From the NCBI GenBank assembly GCA_020632715.1, contig JACKFA010000014.1, positions 45,886-109,885 of the forward strand: a stretch of DNA of 64,000 nt, given 5' to 3'. The notes beneath the pieces are model-generated. The model saw nothing but the letters and a program-made list of their open reading frames with translations. It was not told the origin of the DNA and did not search any database. Made by a program: the position numbers and the translations under genes. The stretch's first letter is position 1; every line of letters begins with the position of its first letter. This document shows positions 38,715 to 49,032 of this stretch, one piece after another. Origin of the DNA: Deltaproteobacteria bacterium (lineage in GTDB: Bacteria; Myxococcota_A; UBA9042; PHBI01).

Positions 38715-39794
38715 ATGGCGCGGCGACGACGCGACGCCGAAGAGGCTCTGAGCCTCGGCGAGTCCCTGCTGGCAAAGGCAGCGGAGGCCCACGCCTCAGG
38801 GAACCTCGCCGAGGCCGAGCTCGAGGGCAAGCGCGCTCGCCGCGTCCTCGTCACGGCGCTCGGGCCGCGCGACCCGAACCTCGCGCCCGCGCTCGTGACC
38901 CTCGCGCGCCTGCGCTCCGACGCCGGCGACCCCGACGGCGCGGCGCGCCTCTACCTGAAGGCCGCGGCGCTCCTCGTCCGCCACCGCGGCGACGCCGAGA
39001 CCCTCGCCTTCGAGGTCGACGCCCGCCGCGGCGCCGGCTACGAGCTCATCGCCGTCGCGCGCTACGACAAGGCGCAGAACTGCCTCGAGAACACGCTGCG
39101 CCTCTGCCGGCGCCTCCCGGACGAGCTCGAGACCGCGAAGACCCTGAACGCCCTCGGGATGCTCTGCAAGTACACCGGGCGCTTCGTCTCCGGCCTCCGC
39201 TACTACCGGCGCGCCCTCGAGATCCTCGAGCGCCTCGCCCCGGACAGCGACGAGCTCGCGACGCTCCACCACAACCTCGGCGGGATCCACCACGCCGCCG
39301 GCGACCTCGCCGCGGCCCTCCCGCACGCCCGCGAGTCCGTCCGCCGCCGCGGCGCGATCGACGGCCCCGACGCGCTGACTACGGCCATCGAGCGCGCCGC
39401 CCTCGCCCCCATCCTCGACGGGCTCGGCGAGCAGGACGAGGCCGCCGCCATCTATCGCGACGTGCTCCCCGTCTTCCGCGCCGCTGGCCGCGACTACGAC
39501 GTCGCCGTCACGCTCCACAACCTCGGCGCCTCCCGCGCCGCCGCGGGCGACCCAGCCGGCGCCGAGTCCGCCTACCGCGAGGCCGCCGACCTCAAGGCCC
39601 GCACCCTCGGCGCGGCGCACCCGGACCACGCCCTCACGCTCCACAACCTCGCCGTCCTCATCGCGGACACGCGCCCCGGCGAGGCCCGGAAGCTCGCCGC
39701 CGACGCCGCTCGCGTCCTGAGCGCCGCCTTCGGCCCGGAGCACCCCCACGTCGTCGCGGCGCGCGAGCACGCCGACGAGCTCGGCGCTGGCTGA
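38715..39794 (+). CDS. Tetratricopeptide-repeat protein next to the repeat peptide
   Basis: 359 residues, beginning 10 bp after the repeat-protein stop, so co-transcribed. It is a soluble all-helical protein with about eight TPR units of the kinesin-light-chain type (for example ETAKTLNALGMLCKYTGRFV; DELATLHHNLGGIHHAAGDL; HPDHALTLHNLAVLIADTRP). TPRs bind peptides, so it may bind the NHNQ repeats as a chaperone or immunity-like partner; this is inference. It ends 1 bp from the convergent kinase gene. Confidence 0.85.
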   Translation: MARRRRDAEEALSLGESLLAKAAEAHASGNLAEAELEGKRARRVLVTALGPRDPNLAPALVTLARLRSDAGDPDGAARLYLKAAALLVRHRGDAETLAFEVDARRGAGYELIAVARYDKAQNCLENTLRLCRRLPDELETAKTLNALGMLCKYTGRFVSGLRYYRRALEILERLAPDSDELATLHHNLGGIHHAAGDLAAALPHARESVRRRGAIDGPDALTTAIERAALAPILDGLGEQDEAAAIYRDVLPVFRAAGRDYDVAVTLHNLGASRAAAGDPAGAESAYREAADLKARTLGAAHPDHALTLHNLAVLIADTRPGEARKLAADAARVLSAAFGPEHPHVVAAREHADELGAG

Positions 39795-39795
39795 G

Positions 39796-42700
39796 TCAGG
39801 GGGCCGGGGGCGCCTCCGGCGCGATCCGCGCGCGGAGCCGCGCCGCCCAGGGGTACGGCGACCCGGCGAGGCGCTCCCTCGCCGCCGCGATGAGCGCGTC
39901 GGCGCGCGCCGGATCGGCCGCGCGCACGACCGCGGCGAGCCCGATCTCCGCCTCCGCCGCCGCGAGCGGGTTCGACGGCTCCGCCGCGAGGATCGCGAGC
40001 ACCTTCTCGAACGCCGCGCGCGCGTCGCCCTCCCGGCCGCTGGCCGCGAGCGCCTGCGCGAGCGAGGTGCGGCTCAGCACGGTCTCGAGGTTGTCCTCGC
40101 CGTAGCGGCTCACGCTCATGGCGAGCGCCGCCTCGTGCTTCGGGATCGCCTCGGCCGCGCGCCCGGCGCGCGTCAGGTCGCGGCCCGCCAGGTCGAGCGC
40201 CATCGCGAGCTCCGAGCCCTCGCCGATCTCGGTCCGCACGTCCTCCTCGAGCTTCGCGAGCCGCCCCGCGAGCCCCTCCGTGCGCCCGTCGCGCTCGAGC
40301 GCGAGGCCGCTCAGGAGCTCGAAGATCAGCTTCACGACCACGTTGCCGCCGAGGTTCGCGTCGTTGATGGCGAGGCCCTCCGCGATCGTCGCGAGGGCGC
40401 CCTCCCCCTGCCCCGCCATCGCCTGCCCCTGCGCGAGCATCGTGTCGAAGATCGCGACCAGGCCGACGTCGTCGCCGAGCGCCTCGCGGGCCGCGACGCG
40501 CGCCTCGCGGATCGCGGCCTCCCCTTCGTCGAAGCGGCCGAGGTTCCAGAGCGCGTAGCCCCAGCGCGCGATCAGCATCGCCAGCGCGCGCGTCGGCTTC
40601 GGATACACCTCGCGCGCGAGCGCGAGCGCCTCGCGGAGCCGCGCCTCCGCCGCCGCGTAGTGTCCCGCCGACGCGAGGCAGCCGCCATAGTCGGAGGCGG
40701 TCGCGAGCGTCTTCGGGTGGCGCGGCCCGAGGTCCCGCGTGTCGGCCGCGAGCGCCTTCTCGTAGGTCGCGAGCGCCAGATCGTAGCGCTCCACCTGCTG
40801 GTAGGCCGCCGCGAGGCGCTCGAGCAGCTCCGAGTCGCCCGCCCCGTCCTCCCCCGCGAGCGCGATCGCGCGCTCGAGCGTCGCGAGCGCCTCCTCGCTC
40901 TCGAGCGCCGAGAAGTGCGCCTCCGACCGCGCCCGCAGCGCCGCTACGGCGAGGTCGCGCTCCCCGCCGAGCCGCTCGTTCTCGGCCTCGGCGATCCCGA
41001 CCCAGCGGAGCGCCTCCTCGGCCGTCCGCGTCGTCGACCCGACCACGTCCGCGAGGCCGAGCGCCGCCTCGGCCACGACGCGATCATCGCCCGCCGCGAG
41101 CCCGAGTCGCAGCGCCTTCTCGTAGAGCGCGCGCGCGTCCGCCGGCGTCCCGCCCACGAACGTCAGCCGCGCGAGGAGCACGGTCGCGTCGGCCTCGAGC
41201 GGCCCGTAGCCGGCCGCCGAGGCGAGCTCGGCCGCCGACCGCGCGCGCGCCAGCCCCTCCTCGAACCGCCCCGTGAGCTCCGCCGCCTCCGCCTGCGCGC
41301 GCAGCGCCTGCGCCGCCTCGACCTTGGCCGCCGCCTCGCGCTCGACGGGCGGCGGCACGCGCGCCTCGAGCCGCTCGACCTCGCCGCAGATCCGCGCCTC
41401 CGGGAGCCTGCTCACCGCCTCCGACGCGCGCTCGACCGTCGCCGCGTCCGCGCGCTCGAGCGCCCCGGCGAGGGCCTCCGCCTCGGCGAGGCGGTCGTCG
41501 AGGCAGCGGAGCCGCCGGTCGAGGAGCGCCTCGCTCTGCTCGCCGCGCTCGTGCGTCGCGTCGCACGCGTCGACCCGCGCCGCCTGCCACCGCGCGAGGT
41601 GCGCCTCGAACCCGGCCGACGCCAGCGCGAACGCCTCCGGCGCGTAGGCCTGCCCGGTGGCCGTGAACGCGGCGCGCGCGACCTCCTGGCGCTCGGGGGA
41701 CCACACGAGCGCGGCGCGCTCGGCGCCCTCGCGGCACGCCCGCGCCGGGGCCGTGGTGATCTGCCAGATCGCGAGCACCGACCCCGCGAGCAGCGCGAGC
41801 GCCACGAACGGCACCGCGACGCGCAGGAGGCGCCGCCGCGGGTCCGCGCGCAGGGCCTGCAGGAGCGCCGGCATCGTCTGGTAGCGCGCCTCGGGCTTGC
41901 CCTGCAGCGCCCGCGTGACCACGCGCCGCACGAACGCCGGCACCTTCGGCGCCGCGGGCGGCTCCTGCGGCTCCCCGGTCGCGAGGGAGCGCGCGAGCTC
42001 CTCGAGGGTCGCCCCGGCGTAGGGCCGCGCCCGCCAGAGCGCCTCGTAGAGCGTGGCGCCGAACGCGAAGACGTCCGCCCGCGCGTCGACCGCGCCGCTC
42101 TCGACGAGCTGCTCGGGCGCCATGTAGGCGGGCGTACCGATGACGGTGCCGGCGCGGGTCTTGCGCAGATCCGAGCTCGGCACGGCGCTCGTGACCCCGG
42201 GGAGCTCGCGCATCGCGACGCGCGCGAGCCCGAAGTCCGTGACGAGCACGCGCCCGCCTCGCTCGATGAGGACGTTGTCCGGCTTGAAGTCGCGGTGGAC
42301 GATGTTCGCCGCGTGCGCCGCCGCGAGCCCGTCGCCCGCCTGCAGGAAGACGTCCACGATCTCGCGCCAGGTGTGCGGCGCCTCGTCGAGCCAGGCGCGC
42401 AGCGTGCGCCCGACGACGAGCTCCATCGCGATGTAGATCCCGGCGTCCACCGTGCCGATGTCGTGCACGGTGACCACGTTCCGGTGCGACAGGCGCGCCA
42501 TCGCCTGCGCCTCGGCGAGGAGCCGCGCCTCGAGCTCGCGCGCGTCGGCGCTGATCGGGCCCTCCACGCGCACGAGCTTGAGCGCGATCCGGCGGTCGAG
42601 CTCGGGGTCGTAGGCGGTGTAGACCACGCCCATCGCGCCGCGCCCGAGCACCTCGATGACGTGGTAGCGGCCGACCAGGTCGCCCGGCTCCGGGAGGCGC

Positions 42701-42936
42701 CGCCGCGCCGGGGGCGCGTAGGCCTCGTCGACCTCGTCCCCGTCGGGCTCGTCGCCGTCGCCGCGCTCGTCGGCGAGGGCGCGCCCGACCTCCGCGAGCA
42801 TCGCGCAGCAGAGATCGCAGCCGCCGACGTGCGACGCGACGAGGCTCGCCTCGGCCTCCGGGAGGTAGCCGCCGGCGTACGCGAGGAGGATCTCGTCGTC
42901 CGGGCAGGCGGCGGGGTCGTGACTCGGGGTGTCCAT
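39796..42936 (-). CDS. Zinc-finger/Ser-Thr kinase receptor with C-terminal TPRs
   Basis: 1046 residues from ATG 42936. Order: an anti-sigma-type zinc finger (ASHVGGCDLCC, His36-Cys40-Cys43/44), a protein kinase domain (about 91-370) with GRGAMG, Lys120 in IALK, HRDFKPDN (214-221) and DFG (234-236), and GTPAYMAPE, one membrane helix (about 395-415), then a TPR array of some 600 residues. All catalytic residues are present. This architecture is typical of myxobacteria, where it signals from outside or from protein partners. Divergent from the export operon (104 bp) and convergent with the TPR gene. Confidence 0.92.
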   Translation of the reverse strand: MDTPSHDPAACPDDEILLAYAGGYLPEAEASLVASHVGGCDLCCAMLAEVGRALADERGDGDEPDGDEVDEAYAPPARRRLPEPGDLVGRYHVIEVLGRGAMGVVYTAYDPELDRRIALKLVRVEGPISADARELEARLLAEAQAMARLSHRNVVTVHDIGTVDAGIYIAMELVVGRTLRAWLDEAPHTWREIVDVFLQAGDGLAAAHAANIVHRDFKPDNVLIERGGRVLVTDFGLARVAMRELPGVTSAVPSSDLRKTRAGTVIGTPAYMAPEQLVESGAVDARADVFAFGATLYEALWRARPYAGATLEELARSLATGEPQEPPAAPKVPAFVRRVVTRALQGKPEARYQTMPALLQALRADPRRRLLRVAVPFVALALLAGSVLAIWQITTAPARACREGAERAALVWSPERQEVARAAFTATGQAYAPEAFALASAGFEAHLARWQAARVDACDATHERGEQSEALLDRRLRCLDDRLAEAEALAGALERADAATVERASEAVSRLPEARICGEVERLEARVPPPVEREAAAKVEAAQALRAQAEAAELTGRFEEGLARARSAAELASAAGYGPLEADATVLLARLTFVGGTPADARALYEKALRLGLAAGDDRVVAEAALGLADVVGSTTRTAEEALRWVGIAEAENERLGGERDLAVAALRARSEAHFSALESEEALATLERAIALAGEDGAGDSELLERLAAAYQQVERYDLALATYEKALAADTRDLGPRHPKTLATASDYGGCLASAGHYAAAEARLREALALAREVYPKPTRALAMLIARWGYALWNLGRFDEGEAAIREARVAAREALGDDVGLVAIFDTMLAQGQAMAGQGEGALATIAEGLAINDANLGGNVVVKLIFELLSGLALERDGRTEGLAGRLAKLEEDVRTEIGEGSELAMALDLAGRDLTRAGRAAEAIPKHEAALAMSVSRYGEDNLETVLSRTSLAQALAASGREGDARAAFEKVLAILAAEPSNPLAAAEAEIGLAAVVRAADPARADALIAAARERLAGSPYPWAARLRARIAPEAPPAP

Positions 42937-43040
42937 GGGTCGGCCCGGGGGGATAGCATATCGCGACGCCGCGGTCAGGCCTTTCACGCGCGCGCCCGCC
43001 CGCCGTTGACGGACGCGCCGCGCCTGGGGAGGATCGCGCG

Positions 43041-44195
43041 ATGGCGCTGACCAACTTCGAGCGCACGCTGCGCGCCGTCCGCGTCGAGCGGCGCCGACGC
43101 CCGCTGGCCCTGCTCGTCGCGATCGCGGTGCTCGCCGCGTGGGGCGCCTGGGCAGCGCTCGCGCGCGTCGGGGTGCACGTCACGTCCGTCAGCGGGCGCC
43201 TCGAGGTCGTCGAGCCCGTGCAGGTCCTGCGCGCCGAGGTCGCCGGGCGCCTCGTGGCCGTGCACGCGCGCCTCGGGCAGGTCGTCGCGGCGGGGGACGT
43301 GCTCTACGAGATCGACGCCGCCGAGCAGGAGCTCGCCGTCGCCGACGCCGCCGCGCGCCGGGAGGCCGTCCTCGCCGAGCGCGACGTGCTGCTCGCGGCG
43401 ATCGACGCCGCGGCCGCCGCGAAGGCCACGGGCGCCGACGTCCTCGAGGCCGCCCTCGCCGAGGCGAAGGCGCGCACGACGCAAGCGCGGAGCGCCCTCC
43501 TCGCGGCCGACCGCGAGGCGCGCCGCGTCGCGACCCTCGGGAAGACCGGCCTCGCCGCGACCGCCGAGATCGAGCAGGCCCGGCTCGACGCCTCGCTGCG
43601 CCGCGCCGAGGTCGCCGCCGCGCAGGCACTCGCCGAGCGCCTCCTCGCCGAGGAGGCGCGCGCCTCGTCCGACCGCGCCACGACCGTCGAGCGCCTCCGG
43701 CAGGAGCGCGTCCGCCTCGACGGCGAGCTCGGGGCGCTCGACGCCGCGCGCCGCGCCGCCGAGCTCGCGCGCGAGCGACGCCTCGTCCGCGCCCCGACGG
43801 CCGGCCGCCTCGGCGAGCTCCCGGAGCTGCGACCGGGCGATCTCGTCGCCGTCGGCGCCGCCCTCGGCACCATCGTCCCCGACGGCGAGCTCCGCGCCGT
43901 CGCCTGGTTCCGCGCCGAGCGCGCCCTCGGCTGGCTCCGCCCCGGCGCGCGCGCGACCGTGCGGCTCGACGCGTTCCCCTGGACCTGGTTCGGCGTCGTG
44001 GGCGCCGAGGTCACCGAGGCCGCGCTCGAGCCGAAGGACGGCCTCGTGCGCGTCGAGCTCGCCATCGCCGACGACGCCGGCCTGCCGCTCCGGCACGGCC
44101 TCACCGGCGAGGTGGAGGTCGAGGTCGACCGGGCGAGCCCGCTCGCGCTGCTCCTGCGCGCCGCGGGCCGGAAGAGCGAGGCGGGAGCACCGTGA
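43041..44195 (+). CDS. HlyD-family membrane fusion protein of a peptide exporter
   Basis: 384 residues; ATG 43041 follows GGGGAGG. One N-terminal membrane helix (about 22-40), a lipoyl/barrel-sandwich part (LRAEVAGRLVAVHARLGQVV then VLYEIDAAEQELAV), a long alpha-hairpin (about 100-250) and a beta-barrel ending in the membrane-proximal part (GLPLRHGLTGEVEVEVD). It spans the periplasm to couple the ABC transporters to export. The next gene starts inside its stop (GTGA). The three-gene order matches bacteriocin export operons of the NHLM type. Confidence 0.88.
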   Translation: MALTNFERTLRAVRVERRRRPLALLVAIAVLAAWGAWAALARVGVHVTSVSGRLEVVEPVQVLRAEVAGRLVAVHARLGQVVAAGDVLYEIDAAEQELAVADAAARREAVLAERDVLLAAIDAAAAAKATGADVLEAALAEAKARTTQARSALLAADREARRVATLGKTGLAATAEIEQARLDASLRRAEVAAAQALAERLLAEEARASSDRATTVERLRQERVRLDGELGALDAARRAAELARERRLVRAPTAGRLGELPELRPGDLVAVGAALGTIVPDGELRAVAWFRAERALGWLRPGARATVRLDAFPWTWFGVVGAEVTEAALEPKDGLVRVELAIADDAGLPLRHGLTGEVEVEVDRASPLALLLRAAGRKSEAGAP

Positions 44196-46861
44196 GCCGC
44201 CGCCTGCTCGCCCCAGAGGTCATCCAGACCTCCGCGATGGACTGCGGCCCGGCCGCGCTCCGCGCGCTCCTCGTGGGCCACGGGATCGAGGTGTCCTACG
44301 GGCGCCTCCGCGAGGCCTGCCAGACCGACGTCGACGGCACGAGCGTCGACGTGCTCGAGGCGGTCGCGGGCCTCCTCGGGCTCGAGGCGCAGCAGGTCCT
44401 CGTGCCGGTCGACCACGTGCTCCGGCCCGAGACGGAGAGCCTGCCGGCCATCGCGGTCGTGCTCCACCCGGACGGGATCACGCACTTCGTCGTGCTCTGG
44501 CGGCGGCTCGGCCCCTTCGTGCAGGTCATGGATCCGGCGATCGGGCGCCGCTGGATCCGCGCCGACGAGCTCGAGCGCACCCTCTACCGCCACACGATGA
44601 CGCTCCCCGCCGACGCGTGGCGCGGCTGGGCGGGGGGCGACGACGCGCGCAAGAGCTGGGCCGCCGGCCTCGACGCGCTCGGGCTCGGGCGGGCCGCCCG
44701 CGAGCGCCTCCTCGACGCCGCCGGCGCCGACGGGACGTGGCGCGGGCTCGCCGCGCTCGACGCCGCCACGCGGCACGTCGGCGAGATGGTGGGCGCGGGC
44801 GTGCTCCGCCGCGGGCGCGAGGCCGAGGACGCCGTCACGAGCTTGCTCTCCGCCGGCTACGAGGGCGCGCTCGCGCGGATCCCCGAGCGCGCGTGGAGCG
44901 TGCGCCCAGCCGGCCCCGACGACGACGGCACCGCACAGGTCGACGTCACGGGCGCCGTGCTCGTGCGCGCGACGGGCGTCGCGTCGGAGGCGGAGCGCGC
45001 CGAGCGCCGGAAGCAGCTCCCGCGCGAGCTCGCCGCGGCGGCCGACGAGCGGCCCGTCCCGGCCTGGCGCGCGCTGCTCGCGGCCCTCGCGCGCGACGGC
45101 TGGCTCGCCCCGGCGGCGCTCGCCGCGACGGTCCTCGCGGCCGCGCTGGTGACGCTCTTCGAGGGGCTCGTCTTCCGCGGGCTCGTCGACGCCGAGCGGA
45201 TCCTGACGTCGCCGTCGGAGATCTGGGGTGGCTGGGCGCTCGCCATCGCGCTCGTCGTCGCCGCGGGTGTGCTCTCCTGGAGCAACGCCCGGCGCGCGCG
45301 CCGCCTCGGGCGCCACCTCGAGGCGCGCCTCCGCGTCGCCTTCCTCGAGAAGATCCCGCGCCTCGGCGACCGCTACTTCCAGAGCCGCCCCATCTCCGAC
45401 ATGGCCGAGCGCGGCCACAGCCTCCACCTCGTGCGCGCCGTCCCCGACCTCGGCGCGCGCGTGCTCGGCGCCGCCGCGGGCCTCGTCGCGACCAGCGCGG
45501 GCGTCCTCTGGATCGACCCGGCCGCGGCCCCGATCCTCCTCCCCTGCGCCGGCGTCTCGCTCGCCCTGCCCTTCCTCGCGCACCCGGCCGTCGCCGAGCA
45601 CGATCTGCGCCGCCGCACCTACGTCGGCGCCCTCTTCCGCCTCACGCTCGACGCCCTCCTCGGCCTCGTCGCCATCCGCACCCACACCGCCGAGGACGCC
45701 ATCCGCCGCGAGCAGGAGGGCCTCCTCGCCGACTGGCAGCGCGCCGGCCTCGCCGCGCAGCGGGTCGCCGTCCGGGTCGAGCTCGCGCAGGCCCTCGTCG
45801 GCGCGGCGCTCGCGGTCGGCCTCGTCGCGACGCACCTCGCGCGCGAGGGCCCGGGGGGCTCGAGCCTGCTGCTCGTCTGGTGGGCGCTCGAGATCCCGGT
45901 CTTCGCGCAGAACCTCGCCGTCGCCGCGCGCCAGTATCCGCTCCTCAGGAGCACGCTCCTCCGCCTGCTCGAGCCGCTCGGGGCCCCCGAGGACCCGACC
46001 GTCGGCGACCCCGCGGCGACCGACGCGAGCGCGCCCCCCGCCCCCGTCGCGCTGCGCCTCGACGGCGTCGGCGTGGTGGTCGGGGGCCACGCGATCCTCG
46101 AGGAGATCACGCTCGACGTCCCCGCGGGCGGCCACGTCGCGATCGTCGGCCCCTCGGGCGCCGGCAAGTCGAGCCTCACGGGGCTCCTCCTCGGCTGGCA
46201 CCGCCCGGCCGCGGGCCGGGTGCTCGTCGACGGCGTCGACCTCACCGCCCCCGGCGCGCTCGCCGCGCTCCGCGCGCGCACGGCGTGGGTGGACCCCGAG
46301 GTCCACCTCTGGAACCAGCCCCTCCTCGACAACGTCCGCTACGGCGCCGACCACCTCGGCGGCCGCGAGGGCGACGCGCTCGCCGCCGTCATGGAGACCG
46401 CCGACCTCCGCGGCGTCGTGGAGGCCCTGCCCGCCGGGCTCCAGACCCCGCTCGGCGAGGGCGGCGGCTTCCTCTCGGGCGGCCAGGGGCAGCGCGTCCG
46501 CCTCGCGCGCGGCCAGTACCGGCCGGCCGCCGGGCTCGTCATCCTCGACGAGGCCCTCCGCGGCCTCGACCGCGACCAGCGCCGCGACCTGCTCACCCTC
46601 GCGCGCGAGCGCTGGCGCGGCGCGACCCTCCTCTGCGTCACGCACGACGTCGCCGACACCGCCGACTTCCCGCGCGTCGTCGTGCTCGACGGCGGTCGCC
46701 TCGTCGAGGACGGCGCCCCCGCCGAGCTCGCCGCCGCGGGCGGCGTCTACGCCGCGCTGCTCGCGGCCGAGCAGGAGACGCGGGCGCTCCTCTGGGGGAG
46801 CGCGGTGTGGCGGCGCGTGCGGGTCGACGGCGGCGCGATCACCGAGGAGAGCAAGGCGTGA
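44192..46861 (+). CDS. Peptidase-containing ABC transporter (C39 peptidase, PCAT)
   Basis: 889 residues from GTG 44192. The N-terminal C39 peptidase has Gln12, Cys18 (QTSAMDCGPAALRALL), His98 (DGITHFVVLW) and Asp114 (VMDPAIGRR), so the Gln-Cys-His-Asp set is complete. Such domains cut peptides after double glycine. A membrane domain (about 290-580) follows, then an ATPase with Walker A GPSGAGKSS, signature LSGGQGQR, Walker B LVILDEAL and switch VTHD. It should cleave a GG-type substrate and export it. The repeat protein upstream offers six GG sites. Confidence 0.92.
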   Translation: MSRRLLAPEVIQTSAMDCGPAALRALLVGHGIEVSYGRLREACQTDVDGTSVDVLEAVAGLLGLEAQQVLVPVDHVLRPETESLPAIAVVLHPDGITHFVVLWRRLGPFVQVMDPAIGRRWIRADELERTLYRHTMTLPADAWRGWAGGDDARKSWAAGLDALGLGRAARERLLDAAGADGTWRGLAALDAATRHVGEMVGAGVLRRGREAEDAVTSLLSAGYEGALARIPERAWSVRPAGPDDDGTAQVDVTGAVLVRATGVASEAERAERRKQLPRELAAAADERPVPAWRALLAALARDGWLAPAALAATVLAAALVTLFEGLVFRGLVDAERILTSPSEIWGGWALAIALVVAAGVLSWSNARRARRLGRHLEARLRVAFLEKIPRLGDRYFQSRPISDMAERGHSLHLVRAVPDLGARVLGAAAGLVATSAGVLWIDPAAAPILLPCAGVSLALPFLAHPAVAEHDLRRRTYVGALFRLTLDALLGLVAIRTHTAEDAIRREQEGLLADWQRAGLAAQRVAVRVELAQALVGAALAVGLVATHLAREGPGGSSLLLVWWALEIPVFAQNLAVAARQYPLLRSTLLRLLEPLGAPEDPTVGDPAATDASAPPAPVALRLDGVGVVVGGHAILEEITLDVPAGGHVAIVGPSGAGKSSLTGLLLGWHRPAAGRVLVDGVDLTAPGALAALRARTAWVDPEVHLWNQPLLDNVRYGADHLGGREGDALAAVMETADLRGVVEALPAGLQTPLGEGGGFLSGGQGQRVRLARGQYRPAAGLVILDEALRGLDRDQRRDLLTLARERWRGATLLCVTHDVADTADFPRVVVLDGGRLVEDGAPAELAAAGGVYAALLAAEQETRALLWGSAVWRRVRVDGGAITEESKA

Positions 46862-48954
46862 GCGCGGTCGACGCCGCGATCACGTGGCCCGCGGCGTCGG
46901 GGGCGGAGGCCGTAGCCGCCGTCGCGCGCGCGGCGGGGCTCCCGATCGCCGGCGCCGCCGAGCCGGCCGCGGGCGAGGCGCTCGACCACGCCGCGAAGCG
47001 CGTCGGGCTCGAAGCTCGCGCGCGTGGCCTCGACCTGGAGCAAGGCGCCGGGGCTGCTCGCGGGCGGGCCGCTCGTCGCGGAGACGGCCGACGGGCGCCT
47101 CCTCGCGCGTCCTGCCGGCGCGGCGCGGGCGGGCGCGGGCGCTGACCCCCGAGGGGCGCGTCGTCACGCTGTCGGCGGCGGCGGCGGCGCGCGACGCTGC
47201 GCACGCCCGAGGTGGCGGCGATCGCCGCGGACATCGAGGCGGGCTCGACGCGCTGGGCGTCCCGGCGCGGCGGCGCGCGGCCGGGCGGGAGCTCCTGCTC
47301 GACGGGCGGCTCGGGCGGCGGCCCGCGATCGAGGCCTGGGTCGTGCGCGCGGCGCCGACGGCCTCGGTCGGGACGCAGCTCCGCGAGGCCGGCTTCTTCG
47401 GCGCGCTGCTCGCGTTCGTCGCGGCGGTGGTGCTGAGCCAGGGGGTCGCGCTCGCGGGGTGGCTCCTGCTCGCGGCGGGGGCGCTCTCGGGCGGGGTCGA
47501 TCCGGGGTGGCTCGTCGCGTGGGGGCTCGCGCTCGCGACGCAGGTGCCGCTCCGGGCGGTGGCGCTCGCGGCCGCCGGCGACGTCGCGCTCCGCGGCGGG
47601 GCCACGGTGAAGCGGCTCCTCCTGCTCGGCGCGCTGCGCGGCGACCTCGACGCGATGCGCGCGCAGGGGATCGGCGGGCTCATGGGGCGCGCCATCGAGT
47701 CGGAGGCGTTCGAGTCGCTCGCGCTGAACGGCGGCATGCGGCTCGTCATCGGGGTGGTCGAGCTCGCGGTGGCGCTGGTCATCGCCGCGCAGGGCGCCGG
47801 CGGCGGCTGGCTCGTGGGGATGGGCCTCGCCGCGCTCGCCGCGACGGCGCTGGCGGGGCGCGTGTACCTCGCGCGCCACCGGCGCTGGACGCGCGCGCGC
47901 CTCGACCTCACGGGCGACCTCGTCGAGCGCATGGTCGGGCACCGCACGCGCCTCGCGCAGGAGCGGCCGAGCGCGTGGCATCGCGGCGAGGACGCGGCGC
48001 TCGCCCGATACCTCGCGACCTCGCGCGCCCCCGACGAGCTCGAGGCGGCGCTCATCGTGTGGCCGGGGCGGGCGTTCCTCGCGCTCAGGGCTCCTCGCGG
48101 TGGCGCTCGCCACCGGCACCGCGCCGACGCCGCTCGGCGTCGGGCTCGCGGTCGCGGGGCTCCTCCTCGGCGCGCACGCGCTCGACGACGCGGCGGCGGG
48201 CGCCACATCGCTCGTCGGGGCGCTGGTCGCGCGCGGCGTGGTGGCCGATCCTCGCGGCGGCGCGGCGCCCCGAGGCCCTCGGCGCCCCACCTCCCCGCGG
48301 CGGCGGCCGAGGACGCAGGTGCCGCCGGCGTGAGCGCCCCGCGCCGCCCCGTGCTCGAGCTCGCGCGGGTCGGGTTCGCGTACCCGGGGCGGCCGCGCGC
48401 GGTGACTCGACGACGTCGATCTCGCGCTCTACCCGGGCGACCGCGTGCTGCTCGAGGGGGCGTCGGGGAGCGGCAAGTCGACGCTCGCGGCCATGCTCGC
48501 GGGGCTCCGGCGGCCGTCGCGCGGGCTCGCGCTCCTCCGCGGGCTCGACCCGGCGACGTGGGGCGACGCGCGCTGGCGCCGCCGCGCGGTCGCGGCGCCG
48601 CAGTTCCACGACAACCGCGTGATCGCCGGCACCTTCGCGTTCAACCTCCTGCTCGGGCGCGACGGGCTCGCGACGAGGAGGCCCCTCGCCGAGGCGCACG
48701 CCCTCTGCGTCGAGCTCGGCCTGGGCCCGCTCCTCGAAGCGCATGCCGGCCGGGCTCCTGCAGCAGGTCGGCGAGTCCGGCTGGCAGCTCTCCCACGGCG
48801 AGCGGAGCCGGCTCTACCTCGCGCGCGCTCCTCCAGGGCGCCGACGTGGTGCTCCTCGACGAGCTTCGGCGCGCTCGATCCGGAGAACCAGCGTCGCTCC
48901 CTCGCGTGCGCCCTCGCGCGGGCGCCGACGCTCGTGGTCATCGCGCACCCGTGA
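46858..48954 (+). CDS. Second ABC transporter of the export operon; many frame changes
   Basis: Starts at GTG 46858 overlapping the C39-ABC stop. Read across about ten frame changes it gives an N-terminal region (AAITWPAASGAEAVAAVARA; WSKAPGLLAGGPLVAETADG; LTPEGRVVTLSAAAAA), a membrane domain (REAGFFGALLAFVAAVVLSQ onward) and an ATPase with Walker A GASGSGKST, a degenerate signature LSHGERSRL, Walker B ADVVLLDE and AHP. The long N-terminus and absence of a peptidase fit the partner ABC protein of NHLM-type exporters. Changes near 47.0, 47.13, 47.21, 48.09, 48.41 and 48.75-48.86 kb look like single-base consensus indels. Confidence 0.7.
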
Positions 48955-49032
48955 GCCCGCGGTGACCGCGAGGGTTGTCGTCGCGCCGCGACCCGTGCAC
49001 ACTCGTGGAAAAAATGTCGCATCCGCACTACG

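Noticed and set aside
40135..43050. Long plus-strand frame opposite the Ser/Thr kinase
   Set aside because: Antisense shadow: Arg/Leu/Glu-rich without motifs, while the minus strand has all kinase motifs.
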